Shown one piece after another: positions 20,520 to 29,070 of a stretch of DNA of 64,000 nucleotides. A program made the position numbers and the translations under genes. Source of the stretch: JANWXD01 sp035575135 (lineage in GTDB: Bacteria; Acidobacteriota; Terriglobia; Bryobacterales; Bryobacteraceae); NCBI GenBank assembly GCA_035575135.1, contig DATLYE010000078.1:62001-126000 (forward strand), given 5' to 3'. The number at the start of each line of letters is the position of its first letter. Position 1 is the stretch's first letter. A model generated the notes under the pieces. The model made no database searches. It saw only the letters and a program-made list of their open reading frames with translations, and was not told the DNA's origin.

Positions 20520-21317
20520 ATGTACGTCGTCTTCACCGATCTCGACGGTACGCTGCTTGAGCACGAAACGTATTCCTGGGCCCCGGCGCGACCTGCGCTC
20601 GAGCGGCTGTCGCGGCGGGGCGTACCTTTAATCCTGTGCACCAGCAAGACCCGTGCCGAGGTGGAGGTCTACCGGGCGGCTCTCGGCAACCGGGACCCGT
20701 TTATCGTCGAAAACGGCGCGGCCATCTTTATTCCTCCGCGTTACTTCCCCTTCGAGGTTCCGAACGCCGTCAGCCGCGACGGTTACGACGTCATCGAGTT
20801 CGGCGCCCCTTATGAGGATCTGATCGCGACTTTGGACCTGGCCGCAAGCCGGAGCGGCGTGGCCGTCCGGGGTTTTCATCAGATGAGCGTCGAGGAAGTC
20901 CGCGAGCGTTCCGGCCTGACGGAGGAGGAAGCCCGCCGCGCAAAGCAGCGGGAGTATGATGAACCGTTCGTCATTCTGGACGTCGGCGGCGCCCCCCGGC
21001 TACTGGCCGCTATCGAGGGCCTGGGGAAGCGCTGGACCCGCGGCAGCCGCTTCTACCACCTGACAGGCGGCAATGACAAGGCCGGGGCCGTGATCCGTCT
21101 CCGCAACCTGTTCGAGCGGGCGCTCGGACCGGTGACGGCGGTGGGGCTCGGCGACGGCTTGAACGATGCCGAATTCCTCGCGGTCGCAGACATAGCGGTC
21201 CTCATCCCTTCGCCCCAGCTCGGGGAGTTGCAACGCCGCGTGCCCCACGGCCGTGTGGCGCCCGCAGCCGGACCGCGCGGCTGGAACGCTGCCGTCTTAG
21301 AGGTGGTTCCAGAGTGA
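20520..21317 (+). CDS. HAD-IIB phosphatase, mannosyl/glucosyl-3-phosphoglycerate phosphatase type
   Basis: A 265-residue HAD phosphatase. FTDLDGTLLEHETYSW is the nucleophile motif with the tail typical of mannosyl-3-phosphoglycerate phosphatases. ILCTSKTRAEVEVYRAALG is motif II, and VGLGDGLNDAEFLAVAD is the acidic motif IV. Enzymes of this group dephosphorylate mannosyl- or glucosyl-3-phosphoglycerate to the osmolyte. The convergent minus-strand genes include a glucosyl-3-phosphoglycerate synthase-like enzyme, so glucosyl-3-phosphoglycerate is the likeliest substrate here (inference). Its 3' end overlaps the convergent membrane-protein gene by 21 bases. Confidence 0.85.
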   Translation: MYVVFTDLDGTLLEHETYSWAPARPALERLSRRGVPLILCTSKTRAEVEVYRAALGNRDPFIVENGAAIFIPPRYFPFEVPNAVSRDGYDVIEFGAPYEDLIATLDLAASRSGVAVRGFHQMSVEEVRERSGLTEEEARRAKQREYDEPFVILDVGGAPRLLAAIEGLGKRWTRGSRFYHLTGGNDKAGAVIRLRNLFERALGPVTAVGLGDGLNDAEFLAVADIAVLIPSPQLGELQRRVPHGRVAPAAGPRGWNAAVLEVVPE

Positions 21318-22004
21318 GCGTTCCTCGGCGCGCTCCTCCGGGGCGCCGCACCGCTGCTCCACCCACCGCCGCATGGCGTCCCGGCCGCCGAGCCCGAAGG
21401 CGAGACTGGCCGCCAGCACCGCTCCGCCCACCAGGATGATAAAAGCGGCCAGGAAAATATGCCGCGCGAAATTCAGGTAATCGGCGGTCACCACCACGGC
21501 GACGAACATCACCAGGATGCGGACGGCCGTCGCCAGGCGCCGCGGCGATGGTAACCCTTCATTGACGGCCCACACCAGCACGCTGCGGCCCAGGTACTGG
21601 CTCAGCCACACCCCGGCCAGCAGAATCAAGCCGCCGAGCACAAGCCGGGGCAGCAGGAAGACGAAGCTCTGGGTGATCTGCGAAGTGAGGTCGGTGTCGA
21701 AGACGCTGAGCCCGGTCAAGAAGCCTGCGATCAGGATCAGCCAGTAGGCCGACTGCGCGGCCAGCCGCGTGGCGCGCAAACGTCCGGACCGGTCCAGCAT
21801 AAAGGCCAGACCGCTGCGGCGCAGAAAGCGGTCGGCTGCCATGCCCTTGAAAATCCTCGTGAGCATCCAGCGCGCCAGCAGTGCCATCACCCAGGCGCCC
21901 ACCAGAATGATCAGGGCAGCCAGCAGCGAGGGCAGGTAGGTGGTCGCCTGATAGCGCAGCCGGGCTGCGACTCCTTCCAGAATCATTTGCAGCGTTTCGA
22001 TCAT
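21297..22004 (-). CDS. membrane protein with mechanosensitive-channel-type TM helices
   Basis: A 235-residue protein from the ATG at 22004 (MIETLQMILEG); an upstream in-frame ATG has no supporting homology. About five hydrophobic segments are visible (SLLAALIILVGAWVMALLA, AYWLILIAGFLTGLSVF, LVLGGLILLAGVWLSQYLG and two more near the C-terminus). The amphipathic-plus-hydrophobic repeat resembles the TM-helix repeat family related to MscS channels, but no MscS beta domain follows. It starts 2 bases after the glycosyltransferase stop, so it belongs to the solute operon and may vent or sense osmolytes (inference). Confidence 0.75.
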   Translation of the reverse strand: MIETLQMILEGVAARLRYQATTYLPSLLAALIILVGAWVMALLARWMLTRIFKGMAADRFLRRSGLAFMLDRSGRLRATRLAAQSAYWLILIAGFLTGLSVFDTDLTSQITQSFVFLLPRLVLGGLILLAGVWLSQYLGRSVLVWAVNEGLPSPRRLATAVRILVMFVAVVVTADYLNFARHIFLAAFIILVGGAVLAASLAFGLGGRDAMRRWVEQRCGAPEERAEERSLWNHL

Positions 22005-22006
22005 GG

Positions 22007-23323
22007 CTATACCTCCGCGGGACTGGGGCTCGGGGCGTGCTCGCCGGCCGGCCGACTCGACCCCGGCCCCCCGTTTCCCGTACAAACCTGAATCAGATAG
22101 GGCTTGTAGTGTTCAAAACATTGGCAGAGACTCTCGATTTTTTCCTCGACCTCGGCGGAAACCGAGTATTCCGTCTCCAGGATGAAGGACGCCAGCCAGC
22201 CCAGGTACAGCGGCGTCAATGCAGGCAGGAGCCAGGCGCGGTGCGCAGGCTGGCGGCGGTGCGCGGCGGCGAATTCGTACACGATGCGGGTCCACAACTC
22301 GTTTTCGAAGAGGAAGGCCCGGCTGCCCGCCCGGGCTGCGGTTTGCCGGACCGCTTGCAGCGTATCCAAACGCAGCGCCTCGGACCACACCTCCTCGGCG
22401 TCCTTGCATCCTGCGAGGAATGCGGCCAACATCGAGTCCACTCCCCGGGGAGTCGGATCCAGAGCGAGGTCAAAGCGGTGGCCGAAACAGTCGGCCGGCC
22501 GGCTGCCGTTCCGGGCTCGCCAGACCGGGGCGTAGTCGTCCAGGAGGTCGAACAGACTGTCCGCGATTTGCGACAGCATGGCCGGAAGGCCGCCTTCCGG
22601 AGCGGAAGGGCCCCAGTGGCGAGCTCCGAGGAAGCTCTGGCATACCCGGTAGCCTTCACCGAGGGCTACCGAGGTCATCCACAGGCCCGGCGTGATGCGG
22701 ATCGGCGGGCGATTCCAGTCGTCTTCTGCCAGCAGGCGCTGCATCAGGCGGTCCGAGATGCCGAATTCCCAGGCCAGAGGCTCCCGGAGCTGCAGCCCGT
22801 AAAGAGCCCGCATCAGGGGATAGGCAAGGCTGTGGGTGATCGCGCCGTCATACTTGTGACGGTGGTACCGAGGAGCGACCCAGTCATAGCCTCCCAGCAA
22901 GACCGGGCGCAGCAGCAACTCGAACCATTCCGGCGTCACCGTGCGCACATCCCCGTGCACGACGGCGCACCCTCTGGCACCTGTGCGTGAGGCCACGCGA
23001 AGTAGGTTCCGCAACGCCTCGGCCTTCCACGGAGTGCCATGAAACGGGAAGGGGAACACGGCCGAGGCCCTCGAGGCGGGCGGCAGTAGAACAATCCGGC
23101 ATTCCGGGAATTCCAGCAGAACGTCCGGCATCTCCCCGGCGGCGCCCGACACCAGGATCAGGCCCGGTACCTGCGGGAAGTACTTTTCCAGACTCAGGCA
23201 GGCGGCACGGAGCACCCCCGGGTGTACCTCTCCGCCTGCTGCCGCGACGATCCCGGCCACGACGTCGGCCGGCGGCAGATCCACAGCGGCGGGGGAAGCC
23301 TCGATGGGAGTCTCGAACGCCAT
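22007..23323 (-). CDS. GT-A type glycosyltransferase, possible osmolyte glycosyltransferase
   Basis: A 438-residue protein with a nucleotide-sugar-binding architecture. GTPWKAEALRNLLRVA precedes VVHGDVRTVTPEWFELLL, whose HGD at 123-125 is a DxD-like metal site. The acceptor region PRYHRHKYDGAITHSLAYPL and LREPLAWEFGISDRLMQRLL resembles the organisation I recall for mannosylglycerate synthase-like enzymes. There is no signal peptide; it is cytoplasmic or membrane-associated. It lies 7 bases after gpgS, suggesting it adds a second sugar to glucosylglycerate or makes a related glycoside. The exact donor and acceptor are not determinable. Confidence 0.75.
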   Translation of the reverse strand: MAFETPIEASPAAVDLPPADVVAGIVAAAGGEVHPGVLRAACLSLEKYFPQVPGLILVSGAAGEMPDVLLEFPECRIVLLPPASRASAVFPFPFHGTPWKAEALRNLLRVASRTGARGCAVVHGDVRTVTPEWFELLLRPVLLGGYDWVAPRYHRHKYDGAITHSLAYPLMRALYGLQLREPLAWEFGISDRLMQRLLAEDDWNRPPIRITPGLWMTSVALGEGYRVCQSFLGARHWGPSAPEGGLPAMLSQIADSLFDLLDDYAPVWRARNGSRPADCFGHRFDLALDPTPRGVDSMLAAFLAGCKDAEEVWSEALRLDTLQAVRQTAARAGSRAFLFENELWTRIVYEFAAAHRRQPAHRAWLLPALTPLYLGWLASFILETEYSVSAEVEEKIESLCQCFEHYKPYLIQVCTGNGGPGSSRPAGEHAPSPSPAEV

Positions 23324-23330
23324 ATACGAT

Positions 23331-24560
23331 TCATGCGACGCTGCTGGCCGCCATCTGGGCGTCCTTCGTCACGGCGTCCTGGAGGAGGTCGAAGAACTCC
23401 GGAATGGCTGCCAGGACCCGGTTCCAGTTGGGGATGAGCGGAAGGCCGAGCGGATCTTCCAGAAAATCAGCGGCGGCTTGGCGCAGGCTGCGGGCAAACG
23501 CTGCTACGGCCAGCTCCTCGGCGTGGCGGTCAAACTTCAGGCCGTTGAGCGCGGCGTCGGCGTAATAGCGCGCGATGGTGTCCTGCGCCAGGCGCACATA
23601 GCGAACCTCCAGACTGCGGAAGTGGTCCGCCGTGAATACGATCCCCTCGGCCGCGATCGTGCGGAACAGGGACTTGGCGATGTCCGCGGCCATGCGGCTC
23701 AATCCTCGTGAAGGGTCGTCGGCCGACAGACTTTGGTGCTTGTGCTCATAGGTGTCCGCCAGATCCACCTGACAGACCCGGGAGACGGCGCAGTTGCGGT
23801 AGACCTCGGCGAGTACGCCGACTTCCAGGCCCCAGTCGCCCGGGATCCGATTCACCCGGGCAAGATTGACGTCCATGGCAAACTCGCCTGCCAGCGGGTA
23901 GCGAAAGCTGTCCAGGAAGCGCAGAAACGGAGAGGATGGAGCCATGCTCTCCAGCGCGCGGATCAGCGGCGTCACAAACAGACGTGTCACGCGGCCGTGC
24001 ATGCGGTCCGTCACCCGGGCATAATAGCCCTTGCAGAATTCGAAACCGAGGTTGGGGTGGGCGACCGGGTAACACAACCGCGCCAGCATCTCCCGGTCGT
24101 AGTTGACGATGTCGCAGTCGTGCAACGCGATGACATCGCAGTCCCGCGTGGCCAGCACGTAGCCGTAGGCCATCCAGCAGGAGCGGCCCTTGCCGTCCCC
24201 GCCCGCCGACAACCCGCGCTCCTCGAGCAGCTGAAACAGCCGCCGGATCCGGTCCCCGTCGATCCAGAGCACGGAGACGGGCGTATAAAAGTTCTCAAAA
24301 AATCCTCGCGCGCGCTCGTAGTCCTCCCGCGTGGCCCGTCCTAGAGCCACGACGATCCGTTGCAGGTAGCGCACCTGGCGCAGCACTTGTACGATCCGCT
24401 GCATGGCAGGCGTGCTGAACTCGGAATAGAGAGCCGGCAGCACCAACGCGATGGGCCGGCTCCGGGAAAATCGCTCCAAGTCTCCCTCCAGGCGTTCCAC
24501 GCTGTTGCCGCGGAGCCGGTGCAGCGTTGTGACGACACCCGTCTGGTAGAAGTCGGACAT
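23331..24560 (-). CDS. gpgS: glucosyl-3-phosphoglycerate synthase-like (GT81)
   Basis: A 409-residue glycosyltransferase preceded by a strong ribosome-binding site (AGGGAGGA) before the ATG. IALHDCDIVNYDREMLARL has the DxD metal site (D148-C-D150). FEFCKGYYARVTDRMHGRVT and PLAGEFAMDVNLARVNRIPG, then DWGLEVGVLAEVY, match GT81 glucosyl-3-phosphoglycerate synthases, which join NDP-glucose to 3-phosphoglycerate. With the convergent HAD phosphatase this would give glucosylglycerate, a compatible solute made under salt or nitrogen stress in other bacteria. Its leader carries two tandem hairpins. A mannosyl-specific relative is the alternative. Confidence 0.82.
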   Translation of the reverse strand: MSDFYQTGVVTTLHRLRGNSVERLEGDLERFSRSRPIALVLPALYSEFSTPAMQRIVQVLRQVRYLQRIVVALGRATREDYERARGFFENFYTPVSVLWIDGDRIRRLFQLLEERGLSAGGDGKGRSCWMAYGYVLATRDCDVIALHDCDIVNYDREMLARLCYPVAHPNLGFEFCKGYYARVTDRMHGRVTRLFVTPLIRALESMAPSSPFLRFLDSFRYPLAGEFAMDVNLARVNRIPGDWGLEVGVLAEVYRNCAVSRVCQVDLADTYEHKHQSLSADDPSRGLSRMAADIAKSLFRTIAAEGIVFTADHFRSLEVRYVRLAQDTIARYYADAALNGLKFDRHAEELAVAAFARSLRQAAADFLEDPLGLPLIPNWNRVLAAIPEFFDLLQDAVTKDAQMAASSVA

Positions 24561-24584
24561 GGGGATCCTCCCTTCCTGAGGTTA

Positions 24585-24613
24585 CGGGAACATCCCGCGG
24601 GACTCCATCCCGC
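24585..24613 (-). promoter_or_regulatory. tandem perfect hairpins in gpgS leader
   Basis: CGGGA (24585-24589) pairs with TCCCG (24593-24597) around a 3-base loop. GCGGGA (24597-24602) pairs with TCCCGC (24608-24613) around a 5-base loop. The centre, 24593-24602, is itself a perfect 10-base palindrome. The elements end about 25 bases before the gpgS start. They could be leader hairpins or operator half-sites for an osmotic regulator. Confidence 0.45.
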
Positions 24614-24682
24614 CAACGGGGTATTCGGACAAGGGAAAATCCGGTAAAGGATTGTGCAGGAAGGTGGGCGCGGGAGGTCTGC

Positions 24683-25918
24683 TCAGCCGAGCCGGAAGAC
24701 CTCCTCTTCCGGCAGCGGCCGCTGCATCAGCTCGCGATAGGCAAGGTTGAGCAGCGGCGGCGCCACCAGCGTGGTGGCCACGGCCATGAACACCACAACG
24801 CCGTAAACGTGCGGCGCGATCACGCCCATGCCCAGGCCGATCTGCGCCACTACCATGCCCACCTCGCCGCGAGGCACCATCCCGATCCCAATGCGAACGG
24901 CGTCGGCCCGTCCGAGCCGCCAGGCGCCCAGGCCGCAGCCCACGAACTTCGAAAATACGGCCGCGACCAGGATCACGAGCGCCAGCGCCAGGGTCGAAGG
25001 AGTGGAGAAAGCGGACAGACTGAAGTGCATCCCGATGCCCGCCAGGAAAAACGGGACCAGCAGTTCGGTCACCCCGTGCGCAAGGTCATGAACCCGCGCT
25101 CCGACACTTTCCGCCAGGGCCATCCCCGCCAGGAAGGCGCCCACGATGGCCGCCACGCCCACATAGACCGCCAGCAGCGAGAGCGCGAACAACAGCACCA
25201 TCGCCATGGCGAACTGGGCTTCGCCGACGCGCAGTTTCTCCTGCATCCGGGGCACGACTTTTTCCATCGTGCGGGTGCCCCACTTGGCCACGATGAACGT
25301 GAAGCCCGCCGCAAGGACGGCCGTGGTGACAAGGCCGGCGACGTTGACCGCACCGCGGGCCAGGCTGCTGACTACGGCCAGCACGAGCAGTCCGAGTACG
25401 TCATCCACGACGGCCGCCGCCAGGATGATCTTGCTTGCGCGCACGTGCAGGAGGCCTTTGGAAGCAAGCACCTGGGCGGTGATGCCGACGCTGGTGGCCA
25501 CCATGGCCGCGCCCGTGAAAATGGACTCGATCTGCGGCTCGCCCCACAACCGCAGGATTCCCCAACCGAGGAAAAACGGAACGACGACCCCGAGCACCGC
25601 CACAATGAGCGCCGTGCCGCCCACTTTCATCAGTTCCGATGACTTCACTTCCAGGCCCACGCGGAACAGCAAGAACATCACGCCGAGATCGGCCAGGGCG
25701 GTCAGCAGCTCATCCGGCCGAATCAGGTCCAGTACCGCAGGCCCGATGAGAATCCCCGCAAGAATTTCTCCCACGATGGCGGGCTGGCGCAGCCGCTCGA
25801 ACAGCTCGGCCAGCAGTTTGGCGGAGCCGAACACCAGGAGCATGGCGTAGGGGATGCGCGTGGCCTCGGCTCCCGTGGCGGCAAGGAAAGACCAGATGGC
25901 GGGTAGTTCCAGGTGCAT
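24683..25918 (-). CDS. CPA2-family cation:proton antiporter
   Basis: A 411-residue integral membrane protein with 11-12 hydrophobic segments. PAIVGEILAGILIGPAVLDL and LADLGVMFLLFRVGLEV near the N-terminus are the classic CPA2 Na+(K+)/H+ exchanger signature. VDDVLGLLVLAVVSSLA carries the paired aspartates of the ion-exchange site. There is no C-terminal RCK/TrkA-N domain, so it is a short, unregulated form. It lies 122 bases upstream of gpgS on the same strand, consistent with a shared role in salt or pH homeostasis. On the minus strand, TAGAAT opposite 25959-25964 could be its -10 box. Confidence 0.92.
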   Translation of the reverse strand: MHLELPAIWSFLAATGAEATRIPYAMLLVFGSAKLLAELFERLRQPAIVGEILAGILIGPAVLDLIRPDELLTALADLGVMFLLFRVGLEVKSSELMKVGGTALIVAVLGVVVPFFLGWGILRLWGEPQIESIFTGAAMVATSVGITAQVLASKGLLHVRASKIILAAAVVDDVLGLLVLAVVSSLARGAVNVAGLVTTAVLAAGFTFIVAKWGTRTMEKVVPRMQEKLRVGEAQFAMAMVLLFALSLLAVYVGVAAIVGAFLAGMALAESVGARVHDLAHGVTELLVPFFLAGIGMHFSLSAFSTPSTLALALVILVAAVFSKFVGCGLGAWRLGRADAVRIGIGMVPRGEVGMVVAQIGLGMGVIAPHVYGVVVFMAVATTLVAPPLLNLAYRELMQRPLPEEEVFRLG

Positions 25919-26013
25919 CTTCAGCGGATCCCGGCTCGTTCAGTCAGGCGACTCTCCGATTCTAGCCAATGCGCTCGGGCACCCGCTGGAGCAATGCGAG
26001 GCTGCCGCTGTGT

Positions 26014-26499
26014 TCATTCCTCGCGCAACACGGTGACCACGGCATACGCTTCCGCGGAGCGAGCTTCACCGGCAGGGCCCAGTCCCTCAGCGGTCTTGAA
26101 CTTGACCGAGACGCGGTCCGTTTCGAGCCCGAGGTTGCCGGCCAGGGCGGCCCGGATGGCGTCGCGGTACGGCCCGAGTTTGGGCCGCTGGAGAATCACG
26201 GTCGCGTCCACGTTCACCACTCGCCAGCCGCGCTCCCGCAGCAGGTGCAACGCATGGCGGAGGAAAGCGGCGCTTTCGGCCCCCCGCCACCGCGGGTCCG
26301 TGTCGGGAAAGTGCAAACCGATGTCGCCCAGAGCGACCGCGCCCAGCAGGGCATCCGTGACGGCGTGTGACAGTACGTCGGCGTCGGAGTGGCCCTCCAG
26401 TCCGGCATCGGACGGAATCTCGACGCCCCCGAGAATGAGCTTCCTTCCCGGAACCAGACGGTGGACATCCCACCCGATGCCGTGGCGGTACTCGGTCAC
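26014..26499 (-). CDS. ispF: 2-C-methyl-D-erythritol 2,4-cyclodiphosphate synthase
   Basis: A 161-residue MEP-pathway enzyme. GIGWDVHRLVPGRKLILGGV supplies the Asp and His zinc ligands. GLEGHSDADVLSHAVTDALL adds the third ligand and active-site residues. GLHFPDTDPRW and FKTAEGLGPAGE complete the family pattern. It forms cyclic MEcPP for isoprenoid synthesis. It overlaps ispD by 4 bases (translational coupling), and the ispD-ispF order is the common bacterial one. Confidence 0.96.
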   Translation of the reverse strand: MTEYRHGIGWDVHRLVPGRKLILGGVEIPSDAGLEGHSDADVLSHAVTDALLGAVALGDIGLHFPDTDPRWRGAESAAFLRHALHLLRERGWRVVNVDATVILQRPKLGPYRDAIRAALAGNLGLETDRVSVKFKTAEGLGPAGEARSAEAYAVVTVLREE

Positions 26500-27221
26500 G
26501 AGGCCTTGCGTTGCGCGGTTTCTTCGGCGAGAAACAGCCGCGCCAGCTCCATATCGGAAGGCTTGGTGATCTTGATGTTGCGGTCGCTGCCCGGGACGAC
26601 GCTGACTTCGACTTGATCCAGCCGCTCCACCAGACTGGATTCGTCGGTGCCGACAAAGCCGTCTTCCCGTGCCTTGCGGAAAGCCTCCTTGATCAGCTCG
26701 TAGCGGAACACCTGGGGGGTCTGCGCCAGCACGAGCCGGTCCCGCGGGATGGTGGCCCGCACTTTGTTCTGGCGCACCTGTTTGACCGTATCCACCGGGA
26801 CGATGCCCACAATCGCCGCTCCCGTCTGTGCCGCCTCCTGGATCACGCGCTCGATGGTGGCGGGATCAATAAAGGGCCGCACGGCGTCGTGAACCGCCAC
26901 CAGATCCACGTCGGGGCTGAGCTGGTTTAACGCATTCTCGACGGATTCCTGGCGCGAGGCGCCTCCCTCCACCAGCCGCACCGGCTTGGAGAGCGCTTCC
27001 CGGTCCAGCAGTTGCTGCACCCACTCCATATCCTCTCGCCGTAATGCCACGACGATCTCGGTCACCGACGGGCAGCGCAGGAACTTCCGGATGGTGTGCA
27101 GCAGGATCGGAGAGCCGTCGAGCAGCATGAACTGCTTGCGGCTGGTGGCCAGATCCGCCGACCTGCGACGCCCCATGCGTGTTCCCAGGCCGGCCGCCGG
27201 TAGGATGACAGCCACTTTCAT
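26496..27221 (-). CDS. ispD: 2-C-methyl-D-erythritol 4-phosphate cytidylyltransferase
   Basis: A 241-residue nucleotidyltransferase. VILPAAGLGTRMGRRRSADL, then TSRKQFMLLDGSPIL, is the CTP-binding loop and catalytic lysine region. VDLVAVHDAVRPFIDP and VPVDTVKQVRQNKVRATIPR are further family motifs. It makes CDP-methylerythritol, the step before IspE. It starts 19 bases after yacL and overlaps ispF, giving a yacL-ispD-ispF operon. Confidence 0.96.
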   Translation of the reverse strand: MKVAVILPAAGLGTRMGRRRSADLATSRKQFMLLDGSPILLHTIRKFLRCPSVTEIVVALRREDMEWVQQLLDREALSKPVRLVEGGASRQESVENALNQLSPDVDLVAVHDAVRPFIDPATIERVIQEAAQTGAAIVGIVPVDTVKQVRQNKVRATIPRDRLVLAQTPQVFRYELIKEAFRKAREDGFVGTDESSLVERLDQVEVSVVPGSDRNIKITKPSDMELARLFLAEETAQRKAS

Positions 27222-27240
27222 AGACGCTCAGCTCCGGGCG

Positions 27241-28314
27241 TCATCGGGAAGAGGAACCAGCCGCCGGCGTTTCCCGCGGGGGCCGTTCCAGCCTTTCTCC
27301 CTGCTTGTCGTACACACCGTGAGTCCTTTCGTCGTAGCGCCCGAAGATCATCTTCCCGGCCGTGGTCTGGAGCACGCTCGTCACCGAAATATCAATGGTC
27401 TTCGAGATCATTTTCTTGGCGTTGTCCACGACGACCATGGTGCCGTCGTCCAGATAGGCCACGCCCTGGTTGTACTCTTTGCCTTCCTTCAGGATGAACA
27501 CCCGCATGGTTTCGCCGGGCAGGACGATCGGCTTGAGCGCGTTGGCCAGCTCATTGATATTCAGCACTTCCACACCGTGCAACTGCGCGACCTTATTGAG
27601 GTTGAAGTCGTTGGTTACGATCTTGCAGTCGTAAGTCTTGGCCAGCTCGATGAGTTTCATGTCCACATCGCGGATGTGGGGAAAGTCGTCCTCGAGGATC
27701 TGCACGTTGAGCTGGGGCATTTTCTGGAGGCGCTGGAGGATATCCAGTCCGCGCCGGCCGCGGTTGCGCTTCATCGAATCGGCCGAGTCGGCCACCAGCT
27801 GCAGCTCGCGCAGCACGAATTGCGGGATTACGATGACGCCGTCCAGGAAGCCGGTCTCGGCGATATCGGCGATGCGCCCGTCAATGATCACGCTCGTGTC
27901 CAGGATTTTGAAGCTTTGCCGGGGAGCCTTCTCGCCGCCGAACAAACCCCCGAGCGCAGCAAGATTGAGCATTTCCCCCTTGTTGGCGCCCACCATCAGG
28001 CCCACATAACTCATCCACAAAAGCAGGCCGATCTGGACAAACGGAAGCGTGGCATTGTCGGCGGGCAGAGCCCGGCTCAGCACCAGCGAGATCAGAAACG
28101 CGCCCGTGATGCCCAGCACCGAACCGATGGCGGCGCCGATCAGGCGCTTGAGGCTGACCTCCCGGACGCGAAGCTCAAACCAGATGATGGCAAGCCCCAG
28201 CGCTGCCCCCGGCAGCGCGGACCATGGCGCTTTCAGACCGAAAGGCTCGAGAAAATACCCGGCGCAGGCCAGCAGCGATACAAAGAAGACGCGAATGAGT
28301 AGCAGATCTTTCAC
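27241..28314 (-). CDS. yacL: YacL-like PIN/TRAM membrane protein
   Basis: About 357 residues from the GTG at 28314, chosen because a GAGGG ribosome-binding site precedes it and the product then starts with the first membrane helix (KDLLLIRVFFVSLLACAGYF). Four transmembrane segments are followed by a PIN nuclease-like domain (LDTSVIIDGRIADIAETGFL; DVDMKLIELAKTYDCKIVTN, then DFNLNK) with acidic residues of the PIN site. A TRAM RNA-binding domain (YLDDGTMVVVDNAKKMI) follows, then a disordered tail. This is the organisation of YacL-type proteins often found beside ispD. A role in membrane-linked RNA processing is inferred from the domains only. Confidence 0.9.
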   Translation of the reverse strand: MKDLLLIRVFFVSLLACAGYFLEPFGLKAPWSALPGAALGLAIIWFELRVREVSLKRLIGAAIGSVLGITGAFLISLVLSRALPADNATLPFVQIGLLLWMSYVGLMVGANKGEMLNLAALGGLFGGEKAPRQSFKILDTSVIIDGRIADIAETGFLDGVIVIPQFVLRELQLVADSADSMKRNRGRRGLDILQRLQKMPQLNVQILEDDFPHIRDVDMKLIELAKTYDCKIVTNDFNLNKVAQLHGVEVLNINELANALKPIVLPGETMRVFILKEGKEYNQGVAYLDDGTMVVVDNAKKMISKTIDISVTSVLQTTAGKMIFGRYDERTHGVYDKQGERLERPPRETPAAGSSSR

Positions 28315-28373
28315 GGCGGCAACCCTCGCGAATGGGGCCGTAGATATCCATGACCCGAGGATCCTGCGACTTG

Positions 28374-28382
28374 AGTATAGCA
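28374..28382 (-). promoter_or_regulatory. extended -10 promoter for yacL-ispDF
   Basis: On the minus strand these bases read TGCTATACT, a TGn extended -10 element with a good hexamer. Transcription would start near 28367, giving a leader of about 50 bases before the yacL GTG. No -35 box close to consensus is present, as is common for extended -10 promoters. Confidence 0.45.
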
Positions 28383-28458
28383 CCGAGGGGTCAGGACAGC
28401 TTGTAAATCATGCGAGCGCCGCCGGCGGGGCGGAGAAGGGGGGCGGGGCGCCGGGCGG

Positions 28459-28842
28459 TTACAGCGCCTTGGCCAGCTCTTCGGCGAAGGCGCTCTGCGG
28501 CTTGGGAGGTTCCGGACGGTTGCGCTTGTGCTTCTTTCCGCCGCGGTGGCTGCCGCCGGCTGCGGGCTTGCTCTGTCCCTGCCCCTTATTGCGCGGCGGG
28601 CCGGCGGGGTTGGCCCGCAACAGCCGGTCCTCGAGCGGCGCGCGGTCGAAGCGGCGGATGATCGCACGCCCTTCTTCTTCGTTGGGGGCTTCGATGAAGG
28701 CGAAGCCTTTGGACTCCTGCGTGTCCGGGTGGCGGATGACTTTGATCGAGTCCGCCACCAGGTTCTCCGCGGCGAGCCAAGACTGGATATCGTCCGCGGT
28801 GACCCATGTGGGCAGATTGCCGAGAAACACGGTGAAACTCAT
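28459..28842 (-). CDS. RRM-domain RNA-binding protein
   Basis: A 127-residue protein. The N-terminal 80 residues form one RNA recognition motif with RNP2 (TVFLGNLP) and RNP1 (KGFAFIEA). The tail is basic and low-complexity (KGQGQSKPAAGGSHRGGKKH), typical of the small Rbp proteins of cyanobacteria and other bacteria. It binds RNA, possibly as a cold-shock or post-transcriptional factor. A well-spaced promoter about 80 bases upstream gives it its own transcript with a leader of some 70 bases. Confidence 0.9.
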   Translation of the reverse strand: MSFTVFLGNLPTWVTADDIQSWLAAENLVADSIKVIRHPDTQESKGFAFIEAPNEEEGRAIIRRFDRAPLEDRLLRANPAGPPRNKGQGQSKPAAGGSHRGGKKHKRNRPEPPKPQSAFAEELAKAL

Positions 28843-28920
28843 TCGCTGGTTCTATTCTCTCCGTGGCTTGGGATTTGCTGGGGGACGTCTCGTGGGCAGA
28901 CAATCCATGCGAGCTCTCTC

Positions 28921-28949
28921 ATACTAGCAGAGTTCCCCCGGAATTGCAA
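28921..28949 (-). promoter_or_regulatory. sigma-70-type promoter for the RRM gene
   Basis: Reading the minus strand, TTGCAA (28949-28944) and TAGTAT (28926-28921) are separated by 17 bases. The start would fall near 28914, leaving about 70 bases of untranslated leader before the ATG at 28842. The rest of the 28843-29070 gap shows no gene. Confidence 0.55.
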
Positions 28950-29070
28950 ACATTGAAGTGCGGGTTCAGCGCAGATGACGACAGGCCCGACCGGATCACG
29001 CGCCGCCAAACCGCTTCCGCGCCGGGCGCGCGCCACTGCGGAGGGGCTTGAGCCCGCCCCGGTGCGGCCT

